A DNA stretch of 64,000 nt from an uncultured Oceanospirillales bacterium (lineage in GTDB: Bacteria; Pseudomonadota; Gammaproteobacteria; Xanthomonadales; SZUA-36), in the NCBI GenBank assembly GCA_913055655.1, contig CAJXKA010000004.1, positions 284,829-348,828 of the forward strand, given 5' to 3'. Shown piece after piece: positions 8,557-17,691 of this stretch; the stretch's first letter is position 1; each line of letters begins with the position of its first letter. The position numbers and the translations under genes are program-made. The notes under the pieces are model-generated. The model was not told the origin of the DNA, made no database searches, and worked only from the letters and a program-made list of their open reading frames with translations.

Positions 8557-10371
8557 CTAGGCACTGTGACCAACAAAAAAATCATCCGAAACCAAACGCC
8601 GATCAAGAAAGTGGTTAAAAAACTCACAACTCGTTTCCGGTAACAACAGGCAAGCGTGACACGCTGCCTGATTAAGTGGTTCTGACTTACTGACAATGCT
8701 TTCGATACACAACGGGTCCGAAGAACACCATTGTGCAGATTCCAGTGAATGTTCAAAAATTCGAACGAATCGAGTAGGCTCTGCTATTCTGGACAAGCCA
8801 CCCAGCGTACCTTCAGCGCCAGGTGTTGAGGTATAGAGCAATACACCACTCATCGTCTCAGAGGAATAAATCCTTTCGCTGATTGAAGCTGCTGAATAGC
8901 CTGACTCGATTGAGATCTGGCGAATCAACAGATGTGAGAGCGAATGGAGCAGTAAGAAACCAGGAGTTACAGAAACGCGATCTTCATCGGGCACACCAAG
9001 ATCTTCGTAATGTGTCACCGCAGCATTGGAAATCTGTTTGCACCTCTGTAAAGACTCAGAATTCTTAACGGCCTTCACCCACTCTTTCAAAAACGAACTC
9101 CTGAGAGTCAGGAAAACCCCTTCACCCCTGTTCTCAATTGCAGGCAACCACCTGAGCCTTCGCTCCGAGAGTGCGCAAACCGGGTTATTCGAGTTCAGGC
9201 GTGTAAACCCAGTTAATGCTCTTACCTCACGGAGCCTCTCAACAGCAACCAAAGTTTCCACAATCCCGGCCAATGAAGCAGGAACATCGTGTGTGACCGC
9301 CTTGAAATCTGCACCCGCACGATTCCCTGACCCAGTGCCACACAATTGGCGGTACTCATCAACCTTAAGGTCGTCGTCAGCCTCAGCATCGAGGCGCTTT
9401 TGCTCCATTACTGCTCTTGCCAACGACTCCGCTTCAAAACTGGTTCCAAGCTCCTCGTTGATGTCCTCAAGACTAAATGACAGATACTCAAGCATTGTCT
9501 GTACTGAATCCTGCCGATAAATACGTTTCCAGTAGGTTCCAAGTTCGGTCTGAAGCTCATGCGACCACGGTGGAATATCAATAGCGGAAACTGACTTCGG
9601 CTGGTACAGGCTTGAGCTGTTTCTTTGTACGGCTACTGGCGACAGATTGCACGTTTCCTGTGAATCCTTATTTAGCCATGGCCGCTGACCACCACAGCTC
9701 AATGATTCAAAGGCCTTTCCACCAAAAATTCCGCTCATCCTGACTTTCTTTCCACACTTTTCACAAGCGAGAATAAGACTGGACAGGCTCATTCCTTTTC
9801 CTTGGTAAAGCCTCAGCCGAATGTGCTCACACTCTTCGGTAGACTCTCCTGAGGCAATATCCGGCCGGGTCTTTATCCACCACTTCCAGGGGAACTCACC
9901 CAGATGGCCATTTTTACAAGCCAACACAAATCTGACAGGTAAAACGTGAACTCTTGATCTGCCTTCACTACAGTGCCCACACCATCTGATTGGACTGATC
10001 CTGGTGTTGTCCTTCTGCCATTTTCTTGACGGCTTCAGCCGATAGCATTTAGGACATGTCAGCCACGATGGAAACCGCCTCGCGACCAGACCTGATAGCC
10101 TCTCATCATCAGGCTTTCCTTCGGGTGCAATTGGCGCCAGGCGAAATCCATCTACATCAAGCTTCCGTTCCAGCCTTCGAAGATGACAAGACTGAGGGTT
10201 TTTAATTCCCGCCGGCTTTGCCTCAGCGTCCCAGACCTCCAAACCACCTGCGACTGCTGAAATTGAAGCACCACCGGTCGTTCGCAAATTGATAATGGCA
10301 CCAGGGCCATAAGTAAGCGCCATCTGGCTTCGACGAAGTCTTGCGGCAAAATTCGCAGGTTTAGCTGCCAT
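8557..10371 (-). CDS. drmB: DrmB-like protein with DUF1998 domain (first copy)
   Basis: 604 residues. It shares the layout of the product at 1040-2902: N-terminal RLRRSQMALTYGPGAI, CPKC and CGHC zinc-ribbon pairs, the CKNGHLGEFPWKWW box, a central CEKCGKK pair, then DUF1998 with LLHSLSHLLIRQ, SISERIY, a GTLGGLSR turn and a terminal Cys cluster (CSSDPLC, CHACLLLPETSCEF). ATG 10371 is preferred over ATG 10395: it overlaps the drmA1 stop by 11 bp and follows an AGGGGTGA ribosome-binding site. Last gene of the first cassette, followed by the IS scar, so any accessory gene once downstream may have been deleted. Inferred role: DNA-binding partner of DrmA1. Confidence 0.86.
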   Translation of the reverse strand: MAAKPANFAARLRRSQMALTYGPGAIINLRTTGGASISAVAGGLEVWDAEAKPAGIKNPQSCHLRRLERKLDVDGFRLAPIAPEGKPDDERLSGLVARRFPSWLTCPKCYRLKPSRKWQKDNTRISPIRWCGHCSEGRSRVHVLPVRFVLACKNGHLGEFPWKWWIKTRPDIASGESTEECEHIRLRLYQGKGMSLSSLILACEKCGKKVRMSGIFGGKAFESLSCGGQRPWLNKDSQETCNLSPVAVQRNSSSLYQPKSVSAIDIPPWSHELQTELGTYWKRIYRQDSVQTMLEYLSFSLEDINEELGTSFEAESLARAVMEQKRLDAEADDDLKVDEYRQLCGTGSGNRAGADFKAVTHDVPASLAGIVETLVAVERLREVRALTGFTRLNSNNPVCALSERRLRWLPAIENRGEGVFLTLRSSFLKEWVKAVKNSESLQRCKQISNAAVTHYEDLGVPDEDRVSVTPGFLLLHSLSHLLIRQISIESGYSAASISERIYSSETMSGVLLYTSTPGAEGTLGGLSRIAEPTRFVRIFEHSLESAQWCSSDPLCIESIVSKSEPLNQAACHACLLLPETSCEFFNHFLDRRLVSDDFFVGHSA

Positions 10372-13300
10372 GAGCGTCACCCCTGTCAACATCAAGGAAG
10401 TCCCTGACTTTCACGATTACGGATGGCTCTACATCTCTCGCGCTGTTCGGCGCAGACCAGCCGAAGTAGCCCTGCCCCGCACTTTTACGTTGTGCTGCAC
10501 TTTCAGAAGAAATCAAAAGGCTTTCATTCGGATCAGAAAAATCATTCCAGAGGAACTTTAGAGACCCACGGTCTTCCCAATCCTCCAGAAAGCTCTCGAG
10601 CTCTTCCTTCGCCTCGGAGACTTCAGATGGGTCGATTGCGCTGATCCGGGACAAAATAAGAGGCAATACATCTGTTTCGATCTTTTGCCGTCGACCTATA
10701 GTCAGACTGACATCAGTCTCATTCATGTCGGTTACTTGCATTGCCATGGCCACAACCAGCGCTCTCATAGCCTTATCTCGGGCACGGGGTGAAAAGGGTG
10801 TAACAGAAGATGCTTCAACAGAGCGGTAGAGCGCCGAATGCCAGCTTCTGAAAGACTCAAAGTGCGCGCGATCCCGAATTTTCAGGTTGTTATATAGCGT
10901 GACAACCAGGCCAGGAATGCTTCCACGGCCGACACGACTGGTCGCCTGGATGTACTCAGCCATTGTCTTTGGTTGTCCATCAACGACCATCAACCCCAAC
11001 CGCGGAATATCCACGCCAACGCTTATCATCACACTAGCCAGCAGAATATCGATATGGTGATCGTTGCCATATGCGGACCGGAGGTGCGCCAATGTTTCTT
11101 TCAGCTCTTCCTGCGTAACGAGGCTTGTCAGCTCCTGAAGCTCATCAAGTTCACGTTTTTCTTCACCTCTGTTTCCAGCAAACACCCCCATGGATTTTTG
11201 GGTATCTTCCAGGAGCAGCGTTCTGGCACCACCCAGAATTCTGAGTGAATTGAAATAGACTGCCAAAGTGGTAAACGGATCAATTGCCTCAATAGGTAAG
11301 TTTTCCAAAGACTGATCTTTCACAGATTGAAGCAAAGAAGCGGCTACTGCCTGCATCACGTACGTACCAGTCTTACCAGCTGAAGTCAGGCCCAGGTACT
11401 TTCTACCAGAAGAACCGAAATCTCTTATGGCGAAAAATGAGTTATCGGCATCCAGGACTGGAGGAGGAAACTGTGACAGTGTTCTGTTGAACAGCGCCCC
11501 GACTTGGTCCTCGGCTCTTTGTATAGTGGCTGTCGATCCAATAATTTTTGGCAGTATTCCCTGAGCTGTGCACAACTGTTCGATCGCGAGTTCCATCAAT
11601 CCCACGATACTTCCAAGCGGGCCAGTGATCAGATGTAACTCATCCTGAATAATAAGATCTGGTGGCCGGAATACGGTTCCAACGTTAAAAAGAGAACTGG
11701 TGCGCGTAGGAAACCTGCAGACCTGAACGAACTTGTCGACCGTACCGATTACGACGCTAGGGTGTTTTTTGTAGATCTGTTCATCAACCGTGTGTACCGG
11801 AGCAGGTAACAACTCATCTGCGACGCGGCAATCACTCCCAGAACACCTGGCTTCCACCTCGTTGGCAGCTATATTGAATCCCCATTGAAGTGGCGATTTA
11901 CAGCAGGGACAGGTTCGCAGCAGATCCGGGCCGGGCTGGGCATTTTTTTCAAGAGCGTTTTTCGCATCCTCAATTTTGTTTGGTGAGCTTGTACCACCAA
12001 TCCAAAGCCCAATTGAGATCGGTACGCCTTCATCGGCAATTGTTGTAGATTCCCGCCTGACTAACTCACAGGCGAAAACGAGTCCACTCGTTCTCGCAAA
12101 CTGGTCAGTCGTTAGTGCTCGCAAGGTATAGCGTGTAATAACTGCGACGCCATCATCTGCTTCCAGCCCCCCCCTTTCCAGTCGCCTGAAAAATATAATG
12201 AATGCCATCAGGCCAAGATATGCTTCTGTTTTGCCACCACCTGTAGGAAACCACAACAGGTCCATTATTTGACGATCTTCATTTCGAAGCGCCAGGGATT
12301 CAAGCGACAATAGAAAAAACCCTATCTGGAAAGGTCGCCAGTCAAGTTCGTAGCCCTGCCATTCCGCCTGCAACACCATAGCCTTGTTAGCTAGCTGAAA
12401 TGCCTTGAAAATCTTTTCATTGCTCTTCAGTAACGCGATGCCTGCTTCAATTCGTTGCCTCACAACTGAAGCAACATCCAATTGTTCAGAAGCGAGCTGT
12501 CCGAATCGCCCGGTTAGATTTTTTTCAGCGAACTCCCTTTGCCCTCTGAGCCATTCTTCGTAGGCCTTTGGCAATGCACTAAGCAATCTGTTCACCTCAG
12601 AGGCAGACCCATTCGCCAGTACGGTAGCGCTGAAAGACTCGAAACCCTCAGATCCAAGAGTTTTGCTTATGGACGGATCGCCTTTAGCCGATACATCGTC
12701 AACCTTGTGAACCGGCACCCAGGACGTGGAGACCTCTGTCGCAATTCCGGCATTCTCAAGCCAGTCAGCCGAACAAGTATGTCCAGTCGCAAACTCTTTG
12801 ATATTGCGATATAGGAAAGAATTCAGGGCGTTCGTAGACTCTGAATTGCTGAATACTGAAGGTCGCGGAATAATCGAAGTACCCTCAACGGGCCTGACAG
12901 CAATACGTGTCTGAAAGAAGCATTTTTCATTGCGTTCCTGGAAATCAAAGTTCCCGTTATCCACAAATTTGTTAATCAGGCAGACAGTAAAAAGGGAACT
13001 GTTTCCAATCTGCCGGGTCTCCACAAAAAGTCGCAATCCGTTCGCGATATCGGTTTTATACTCTGGAACGCCATTTCTGGCTTTTAAGGAGACTGGGCCA
13101 ATCTCCAACTGTTCTCTTTGCCAAACCGACTCCTTTTGGGAGCCTTTCGACCCTGGTTCATATAGATACTTGCCAGCGCTGACAAAAATCTCCAGCAAAA
13201 TGTTTTCTTCTTCCGATTCCGCAAATAACGATACTCCCATGGACGAAGGCAACCACGCCCGTTGCTGCAAAACCAAGTCCTGATCGTCTACTGCCCCTGG

Positions 13301-13501
13301 CTCACTGGAACCGTTTTCTTCGATTGCGCCCTCAGGTTCTTCATCCGAACACCTGGAGTCCTGCGGGTATAGAATTCCAGTTTGGTATTGATCACGGGGT
13401 GCTTGATAAACAGGCAATCGTTCAGCGTCAGTGTGGGGGCCGTGAATGTCCGCCACCAGACGACTAATCAGCAAATCCCTGTTTTTCTGTTGTTCTGACA
13501 T
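10361..13501 (-). CDS. drmA: DrmA-like SF2 helicase (first copy)
   Basis: 1046 residues with the same architecture as the helicase at 2899-6129: a long N-terminal region, Walker A FPTGGGKTEAYL (418-425), an inserted zinc ribbon (C531, C534, C553, C558) with the same CPxC...CxxxxC spacing type, DELH (620-623), GSTATIQRAEDQ, SVGVDIPRLGL and QATSRVGR (852-859). Sequence between motifs has diverged strongly from the second copy, so the two are old paralogues and not a recent duplication. The start ATG lies 4 nt beyond the stop of the TerB-UvrD gene, and the end overlaps drmB1. Inferred role: motor subunit of a DISARM-related restriction complex. Confidence 0.88.
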   Translation of the reverse strand: MSEQQKNRDLLISRLVADIHGPHTDAERLPVYQAPRDQYQTGILYPQDSRCSDEEPEGAIEENGSSEPGAVDDQDLVLQQRAWLPSSMGVSLFAESEEENILLEIFVSAGKYLYEPGSKGSQKESVWQREQLEIGPVSLKARNGVPEYKTDIANGLRLFVETRQIGNSSLFTVCLINKFVDNGNFDFQERNEKCFFQTRIAVRPVEGTSIIPRPSVFSNSESTNALNSFLYRNIKEFATGHTCSADWLENAGIATEVSTSWVPVHKVDDVSAKGDPSISKTLGSEGFESFSATVLANGSASEVNRLLSALPKAYEEWLRGQREFAEKNLTGRFGQLASEQLDVASVVRQRIEAGIALLKSNEKIFKAFQLANKAMVLQAEWQGYELDWRPFQIGFFLLSLESLALRNEDRQIMDLLWFPTGGGKTEAYLGLMAFIIFFRRLERGGLEADDGVAVITRYTLRALTTDQFARTSGLVFACELVRRESTTIADEGVPISIGLWIGGTSSPNKIEDAKNALEKNAQPGPDLLRTCPCCKSPLQWGFNIAANEVEARCSGSDCRVADELLPAPVHTVDEQIYKKHPSVVIGTVDKFVQVCRFPTRTSSLFNVGTVFRPPDLIIQDELHLITGPLGSIVGLMELAIEQLCTAQGILPKIIGSTATIQRAEDQVGALFNRTLSQFPPPVLDADNSFFAIRDFGSSGRKYLGLTSAGKTGTYVMQAVAASLLQSVKDQSLENLPIEAIDPFTTLAVYFNSLRILGGARTLLLEDTQKSMGVFAGNRGEEKRELDELQELTSLVTQEELKETLAHLRSAYGNDHHIDILLASVMISVGVDIPRLGLMVVDGQPKTMAEYIQATSRVGRGSIPGLVVTLYNNLKIRDRAHFESFRSWHSALYRSVEASSVTPFSPRARDKAMRALVVAMAMQVTDMNETDVSLTIGRRQKIETDVLPLILSRISAIDPSEVSEAKEELESFLEDWEDRGSLKFLWNDFSDPNESLLISSESAAQRKSAGQGYFGWSAPNSARDVEPSVIVKVRDFLDVDRGDAHGS

Positions 13502-13505
13502 CTGA

Positions 13506-15707
13506 TCACCCGTTTACATACGAAAATGGCCCAAGTCCGAACAGTATCGGATACAACCACGTTCCTCTCCTGGCATATTGGCCAAGGAGCCCCTGAATCA
13601 TTGGGTCATCACGGGTAACAACCATCGTTGCAGTATCCATAATGACAAGATTTTTTAATCTTATGGGAGGGTGCTTTCTCCACTTAAATAAATTGTATGA
13701 ATTGTAGGCAAACGCCGAGTGCAGCTGCTCCGAAAAGCAACCGAGATCGAAGGTTTCGTCACCGAACTTCGCAAAAACCCGGTAACTGAGATCATTTACT
13801 CCACGCTCAGCCCAGCAGGTGACGCCAGGCCGACCAGGGCTGTATGTCCGCAGAAACTCCTGCGCTTTTTTGGCGGGTCCAATTTTTCGTTCCAGGCTTA
13901 CTATGCTGTAAGGATCGTAATCACCTTCAATGCCAGTTTCCGCAAGGCACCAGTTGGTTTTTTTACCATTCTGGACAATCAATGACGCATATCGGCCATT
14001 CACGAAAGTCCAGTCACTCAAAGGCGCAGAATCTTCTATCAGCCTGACACCCCGCTTTGCTCTGCTCGCAGCGACAAAAATTACACGCGCCTCTTCGTGG
14101 TTAGACTTCTTCTTTTCAGGCATTCTGAATAAGACATTCTCGGCTTCACGGCCTTTAGATGAGTGAACGGTTCCAAGGACCGGGCCAGTGAAGCCGAACT
14201 CACTGTGCTGAAATTCAACAGGTGCCTGACGGCCCGAGCCGATTCGTTCCCTTAGTCGGTTCAGATTTACTTCACGCTCATCAGCGGCGGCGTGCTTCAG
14301 ATACCCCCACAACTGATCTGTATCCAGATGCTTTCTATGTTTATTCAGGAGAGAGCCGACGAACTCTTTAACATCGCCTTCTGACAATGAGCCAACTTGC
14401 TTCATCTCAGCAAACCGGAACAGGCGGTTAACCCAGGGGGCGGTATATCTGGGATATCTGGGCAACCGAAGCCTGAACGCGGACCCGAGAGAAGACTGCA
14501 TCTGGAAAGCCGCCTCGATCACATCTTTGGTCCACCTGAAAAGCACGAGATAGTTTTCAGCAGCCTCCTGTTGCATTACTCCTTTCTCGACCATTTCCAA
14601 CCCAGACTGAACCCGATCAGCAATCGCTGAATAATCATCAGTATCCTGCTCGTCGAGGAAATGCATTTCGGTCCGAAGGTCCTCCAGAAGACCTAAGAGC
14701 GCAGGTGCGTCGGTTCGCCAAATTTTCTTTAACTCGATCCAATCAAATCCCGAACCATCCTTCAGAAGCTCCAGATAACTGGTTGTGTCATCAGTATCGC
14801 TCGCCGCCCAGTCACCATAAATCTGCTGAAATCGATCGCCAAGAACGGTCACCCCACAATCCGAAGAAAGATGATGGACCAACTCATTGCATAGTTCTTT
14901 ACGAAGACCAATTAGATCCTGTGCCTCGTCGAGAAAAAGGTGCTCAAGGTCAGCCATGAAGCTCACCAAATCCGGGTCGTTGGCCCTCAATAACGCAAGA
15001 AAACTCTCGATGCTTGACTCATAGCCATCCAACTCGCTTAAGTCAGAGTTCAAGAGCGAAACATTCATGGCAAATGATGTTGAATCCAGGGTCGCAATCC
15101 GAATTCCATATGGAAAGTTTTTCGACTGGCTGATCACACGGTCCCGAAGTTCTCGAACTGCCGTTCTCGTGAAGCTGATTAGCCAGATATTGGAAGGCTC
15201 AACATCTTCTTCTTCAATTAATCGCTTAATTCGTTGAGTGATCAGAGCCGTCTTTCCGGCACCAGGGGGGGCATGCACAACTACTCGTTCTTCCGGTGCC
15301 CGATTAATGACATCCAGCTGTTCATCACTCCAGGCTATATCCCGCCGAGAGAATGTAACGTCAAATCCCCACGCTTCCCTTATAGCCTCAAGAACACTGA
15401 TTTCGTTGTCATGGAGCCGATCATCAACATCGGCAATTTCGGAAAGATGGTCTAAAAGGAAGAATTTCTGCCGATCATTCTGGCAGAGCTTCAGACAGTC
15501 ACGAATGGTACCCGCAAACTCCCCGAAGTCAGCAACTTCAACGGTGCCGGCAGTTGGCGCGCTTCGTTCAGCTGTTAACTCAAAAGTACGAAGAAAGCTC
15601 GAAAGTAGTTGCTGCTCGGCTGTGTGAATTTCCTGATCGCAGATTGCCATTCCGTACATGGAGTCATATACAGAGAGCAAAAAATCTTTATCAAATGAAC
15701 TATTCAT
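13506..15707 (-). CDS. TerB-like domain fused to UvrD-like helicase
   Basis: 733 residues. Residues 1-115 resemble the TerB/DjlA-N helical domain: ICDQEIHTAEQQLL and later IADVDDRLHDNEISVLEAI follow the repeated 'aDGeih..E' pattern of acidic metal-binding helices. An SF1 helicase follows: Q-motif-like WSDEQLDVI, Walker A APPGAGKT (146-153), FTRTA (motif Ia), DEAQD (260-264), VLGDRFQQIY (motif III), VHSSKGREAENV (motif V) and FVAASRAK (motif VI). A C-terminal region of about 150 residues is unassigned. First gene of the first cassette, facing a 350-bp AT-rich promoter region. TerB domains are often attached to phage-defence or stress proteins; the role in sensing or complex assembly is inference. 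Confidence 0.86.
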   Translation of the reverse strand: MNSSFDKDFLLSVYDSMYGMAICDQEIHTAEQQLLSSFLRTFELTAERSAPTAGTVEVADFGEFAGTIRDCLKLCQNDRQKFFLLDHLSEIADVDDRLHDNEISVLEAIREAWGFDVTFSRRDIAWSDEQLDVINRAPEERVVVHAPPGAGKTALITQRIKRLIEEEDVEPSNIWLISFTRTAVRELRDRVISQSKNFPYGIRIATLDSTSFAMNVSLLNSDLSELDGYESSIESFLALLRANDPDLVSFMADLEHLFLDEAQDLIGLRKELCNELVHHLSSDCGVTVLGDRFQQIYGDWAASDTDDTTSYLELLKDGSGFDWIELKKIWRTDAPALLGLLEDLRTEMHFLDEQDTDDYSAIADRVQSGLEMVEKGVMQQEAAENYLVLFRWTKDVIEAAFQMQSSLGSAFRLRLPRYPRYTAPWVNRLFRFAEMKQVGSLSEGDVKEFVGSLLNKHRKHLDTDQLWGYLKHAAADEREVNLNRLRERIGSGRQAPVEFQHSEFGFTGPVLGTVHSSKGREAENVLFRMPEKKKSNHEEARVIFVAASRAKRGVRLIEDSAPLSDWTFVNGRYASLIVQNGKKTNWCLAETGIEGDYDPYSIVSLERKIGPAKKAQEFLRTYSPGRPGVTCWAERGVNDLSYRVFAKFGDETFDLGCFSEQLHSAFAYNSYNLFKWRKHPPIRLKNLVIMDTATMVVTRDDPMIQGLLGQYARRGTWLYPILFGLGPFSYVNG

Positions 15708-16058
15708 CGCTTCACTGTTCTGGTTATTGCTTTCAAGAGCACCAGTTTGTGCCCTTTATCAGTTAATTACTCACGAGGCATTCTGCATAGAAAGAAACAC
15801 GCGTCGTCACGAATGCGCCTGGCAAACCATGCGAATCACGTTGAGAATGATTTAGTTATTATTCATACACTCTTGTACCAACGTAAATTGAGCCATTCAA
15901 ATCTCAAATATTTGAATATACGAGCACCTGGCTTGCGGACAAAGCACGACAAAGCTGTGAAAACCAATTTTCAGAACGATTGAGGTAGGTTTTCTCAATC
16001 CCAAAGAACCAATCAGAACACAGGCTGCTTCGCCGACTAAGGATCCACAGAGTTCAGC
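15708..16058. promoter_or_regulatory. AT-rich divergent promoter region with palindromes
   Basis: This 350-bp gap separates the DISARM-like operon (minus) from the LRV-repeat gene (plus). It contains an inverted repeat ATTCAAAT/ATTTGAAT at 15895-15902 and 15910-15917, whose core TCAAATATTTGA (15904-15915) is a perfect 12-bp palindrome, and a second inverted repeat GATTGAG/CTCAATC at 15977-15983 and 15993-15999. No coding ORF is convincing here. Shared control of both sides is inference. Confidence 0.5.
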
Positions 16059-17537
16059 ATGAGCATCAATTCATTGAAATGGCCAGAAACCCTCGAAGAA
16101 AATGAAGCATGGGAACTGGCCGAATCACCCGTCGCAACAATCACCCAACTGGAGAAGCTCACAAGTCACCCGCTGATCAGGGTCCGTATAAGCTTGGCTT
16201 TCAGGTCTTATTTATCCCCAAGATTGCAGTCAATACTAGCGCGGGATAGAAGTTGGTCAGTCAGGGAAGACCTGGCAAAAAGAGTGGATTGCACCTCTGC
16301 TGCAGCCAAAGAACTGGTCTCGAGGTGTAACGAGCATCAACGAGTGGTGTTGGCCAATCGGCGGGAAACGCCCGGCAGTGTATTAACGGTGCTTTCCAGG
16401 GACGAGTCGGCGCGAGTCCGGTGCAAGGTTGTTTTAAACCCAAAGGCGTCCAGCGATATTCTCAAGGCTCTTGGTACTGACAATAGCCGTGTTGTCCAGG
16501 CAAACCTGGGAAAACGGCGAAAAGCAGACGACCGTACCAAGGAAGAGCTTTCAAATGGGGGCTCGCGCTATAAAGCGGCAAGTGACTGGCGCACTTCCGC
16601 GGTTGTTCTCGAATGGCTGGCAGACGATACCGATGATTCAGTCCAGGTCGCGGTCGCCGGGAACTATCACACGCCCGCCGAGACACGGTTGCAGCTTGTG
16701 AAAGACGCGGATGTGTTTTACTCGATATACGATAAGAAAAACCTGGTCACGCCGGAGATTTTCAGCTTTGTTGTAGAGAATGGCGACGAGGAATCACGTC
16801 TCTCGGCGGCTAAGGCGCCCGACATCGACCCGGACTCTATGCTGAAATTGGCATCAGACTCTTGTGAATCGGTCCGTGTCGCTCTCGCAAAGTCTGCCAG
16901 CGTTTCACTGGATGCGCTGGAAATCCTTTCTCAGGACAGTAGCGAAGATGTTCGGATGGCGGTTGCATTGAATTATGTGACACCTGGGTTCATCAAGGAG
17001 AAGATTCCGAATGATGTCGCGAAGGCTTTGGCAGTAAGCGCAGAGAACGAGAAACAACATAGTGCGGCGCTCAATAAAGCCATGCCTGATTATTCCCACT
17101 CATACGACCCGGGTTCCCTGAAAGCGACAATACGGATCACACCGGCTGACCCGCGACACATTTTTGAATACTTCACCGGACAGGAGGACACGGCCCGAAA
17201 ATGGGCGAAACTTTCGGCTGAACAAATCGATGCAATGAAAGCATCGCTAATGCGCTCATATGAGCTCTATGGGCGATATGGTGAGTTCGTAACTGACTCC
17301 TCCTATTTTTTTGACCCAGGCTACAACGAAGACTTGGAAGAGTTGTTCGATCTTCATGAAGCCGATGAATTGGACAAAGAATATATCGGCTCCTGGTCAG
17401 TCGCCATTGAGGACGAGTCGGTTGTAATCTCCTGGCTCATACCTGGCTGGCTCAAAGACCCGGCAGAGTCGACGCAACTCATCGGAGAGACCATGGGTGA
17501 GATACCCAGGCACTGGTTTATGGATCAACCGCTTTGA
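16059..17537 (+). CDS. Leucine-rich-repeat-variant/HEAT-like repeat protein
   Basis: 492 residues. Residues 20-330 consist of about a dozen imperfect 23-26-residue repeats with the pattern 'sp..L..La.D.s..VR.avA.N', for example LADDTDDSVQVAVAGN, LASDSCESVRVALAKS and LSQDSSEDVRMAVALN. This is typical of LRV (leucine-rich repeat variant) or HEAT-like solenoids that bind proteins or DNA. Residues 360-492 form a separate C-terminal domain rich in acidic and aromatic residues that I do not recognise. No signal peptide, so probably cytoplasmic. It is transcribed divergently from the DISARM-like operon across a palindrome-bearing region, and could be an associated effector or scaffold or simply a neighbour in the island. 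Confidence is high for a gene and low for a function. Confidence 0.85.
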   Translation: MSINSLKWPETLEENEAWELAESPVATITQLEKLTSHPLIRVRISLAFRSYLSPRLQSILARDRSWSVREDLAKRVDCTSAAAKELVSRCNEHQRVVLANRRETPGSVLTVLSRDESARVRCKVVLNPKASSDILKALGTDNSRVVQANLGKRRKADDRTKEELSNGGSRYKAASDWRTSAVVLEWLADDTDDSVQVAVAGNYHTPAETRLQLVKDADVFYSIYDKKNLVTPEIFSFVVENGDEESRLSAAKAPDIDPDSMLKLASDSCESVRVALAKSASVSLDALEILSQDSSEDVRMAVALNYVTPGFIKEKIPNDVAKALAVSAENEKQHSAALNKAMPDYSHSYDPGSLKATIRITPADPRHIFEYFTGQEDTARKWAKLSAEQIDAMKASLMRSYELYGRYGEFVTDSSYFFDPGYNEDLEELFDLHEADELDKEYIGSWSVAIEDESVVISWLIPGWLKDPAESTQLIGETMGEIPRHWFMDQPL

Positions 17538-17691
17538 TTCTTACTCTAAGCCAGCCCGGGTGGGCTTGTTCTTGGTGCGGTTACCCGTCTTCATATCGAA
17601 AGAAAGGCTACTCATGAAAGCAACGCTGGAACTAGAGAAAGTCTTAAAACTCACTTAATCCAGTACAGCGCTGTTAATCGGCTAGAACTCG

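Noticed and set aside
1..15707. Classical DISARM operon
   Set aside because: DrmA/DrmB are present, but no methylase or PLD gene is visible; the label 'DISARM-like' is used until the left flank is seen.
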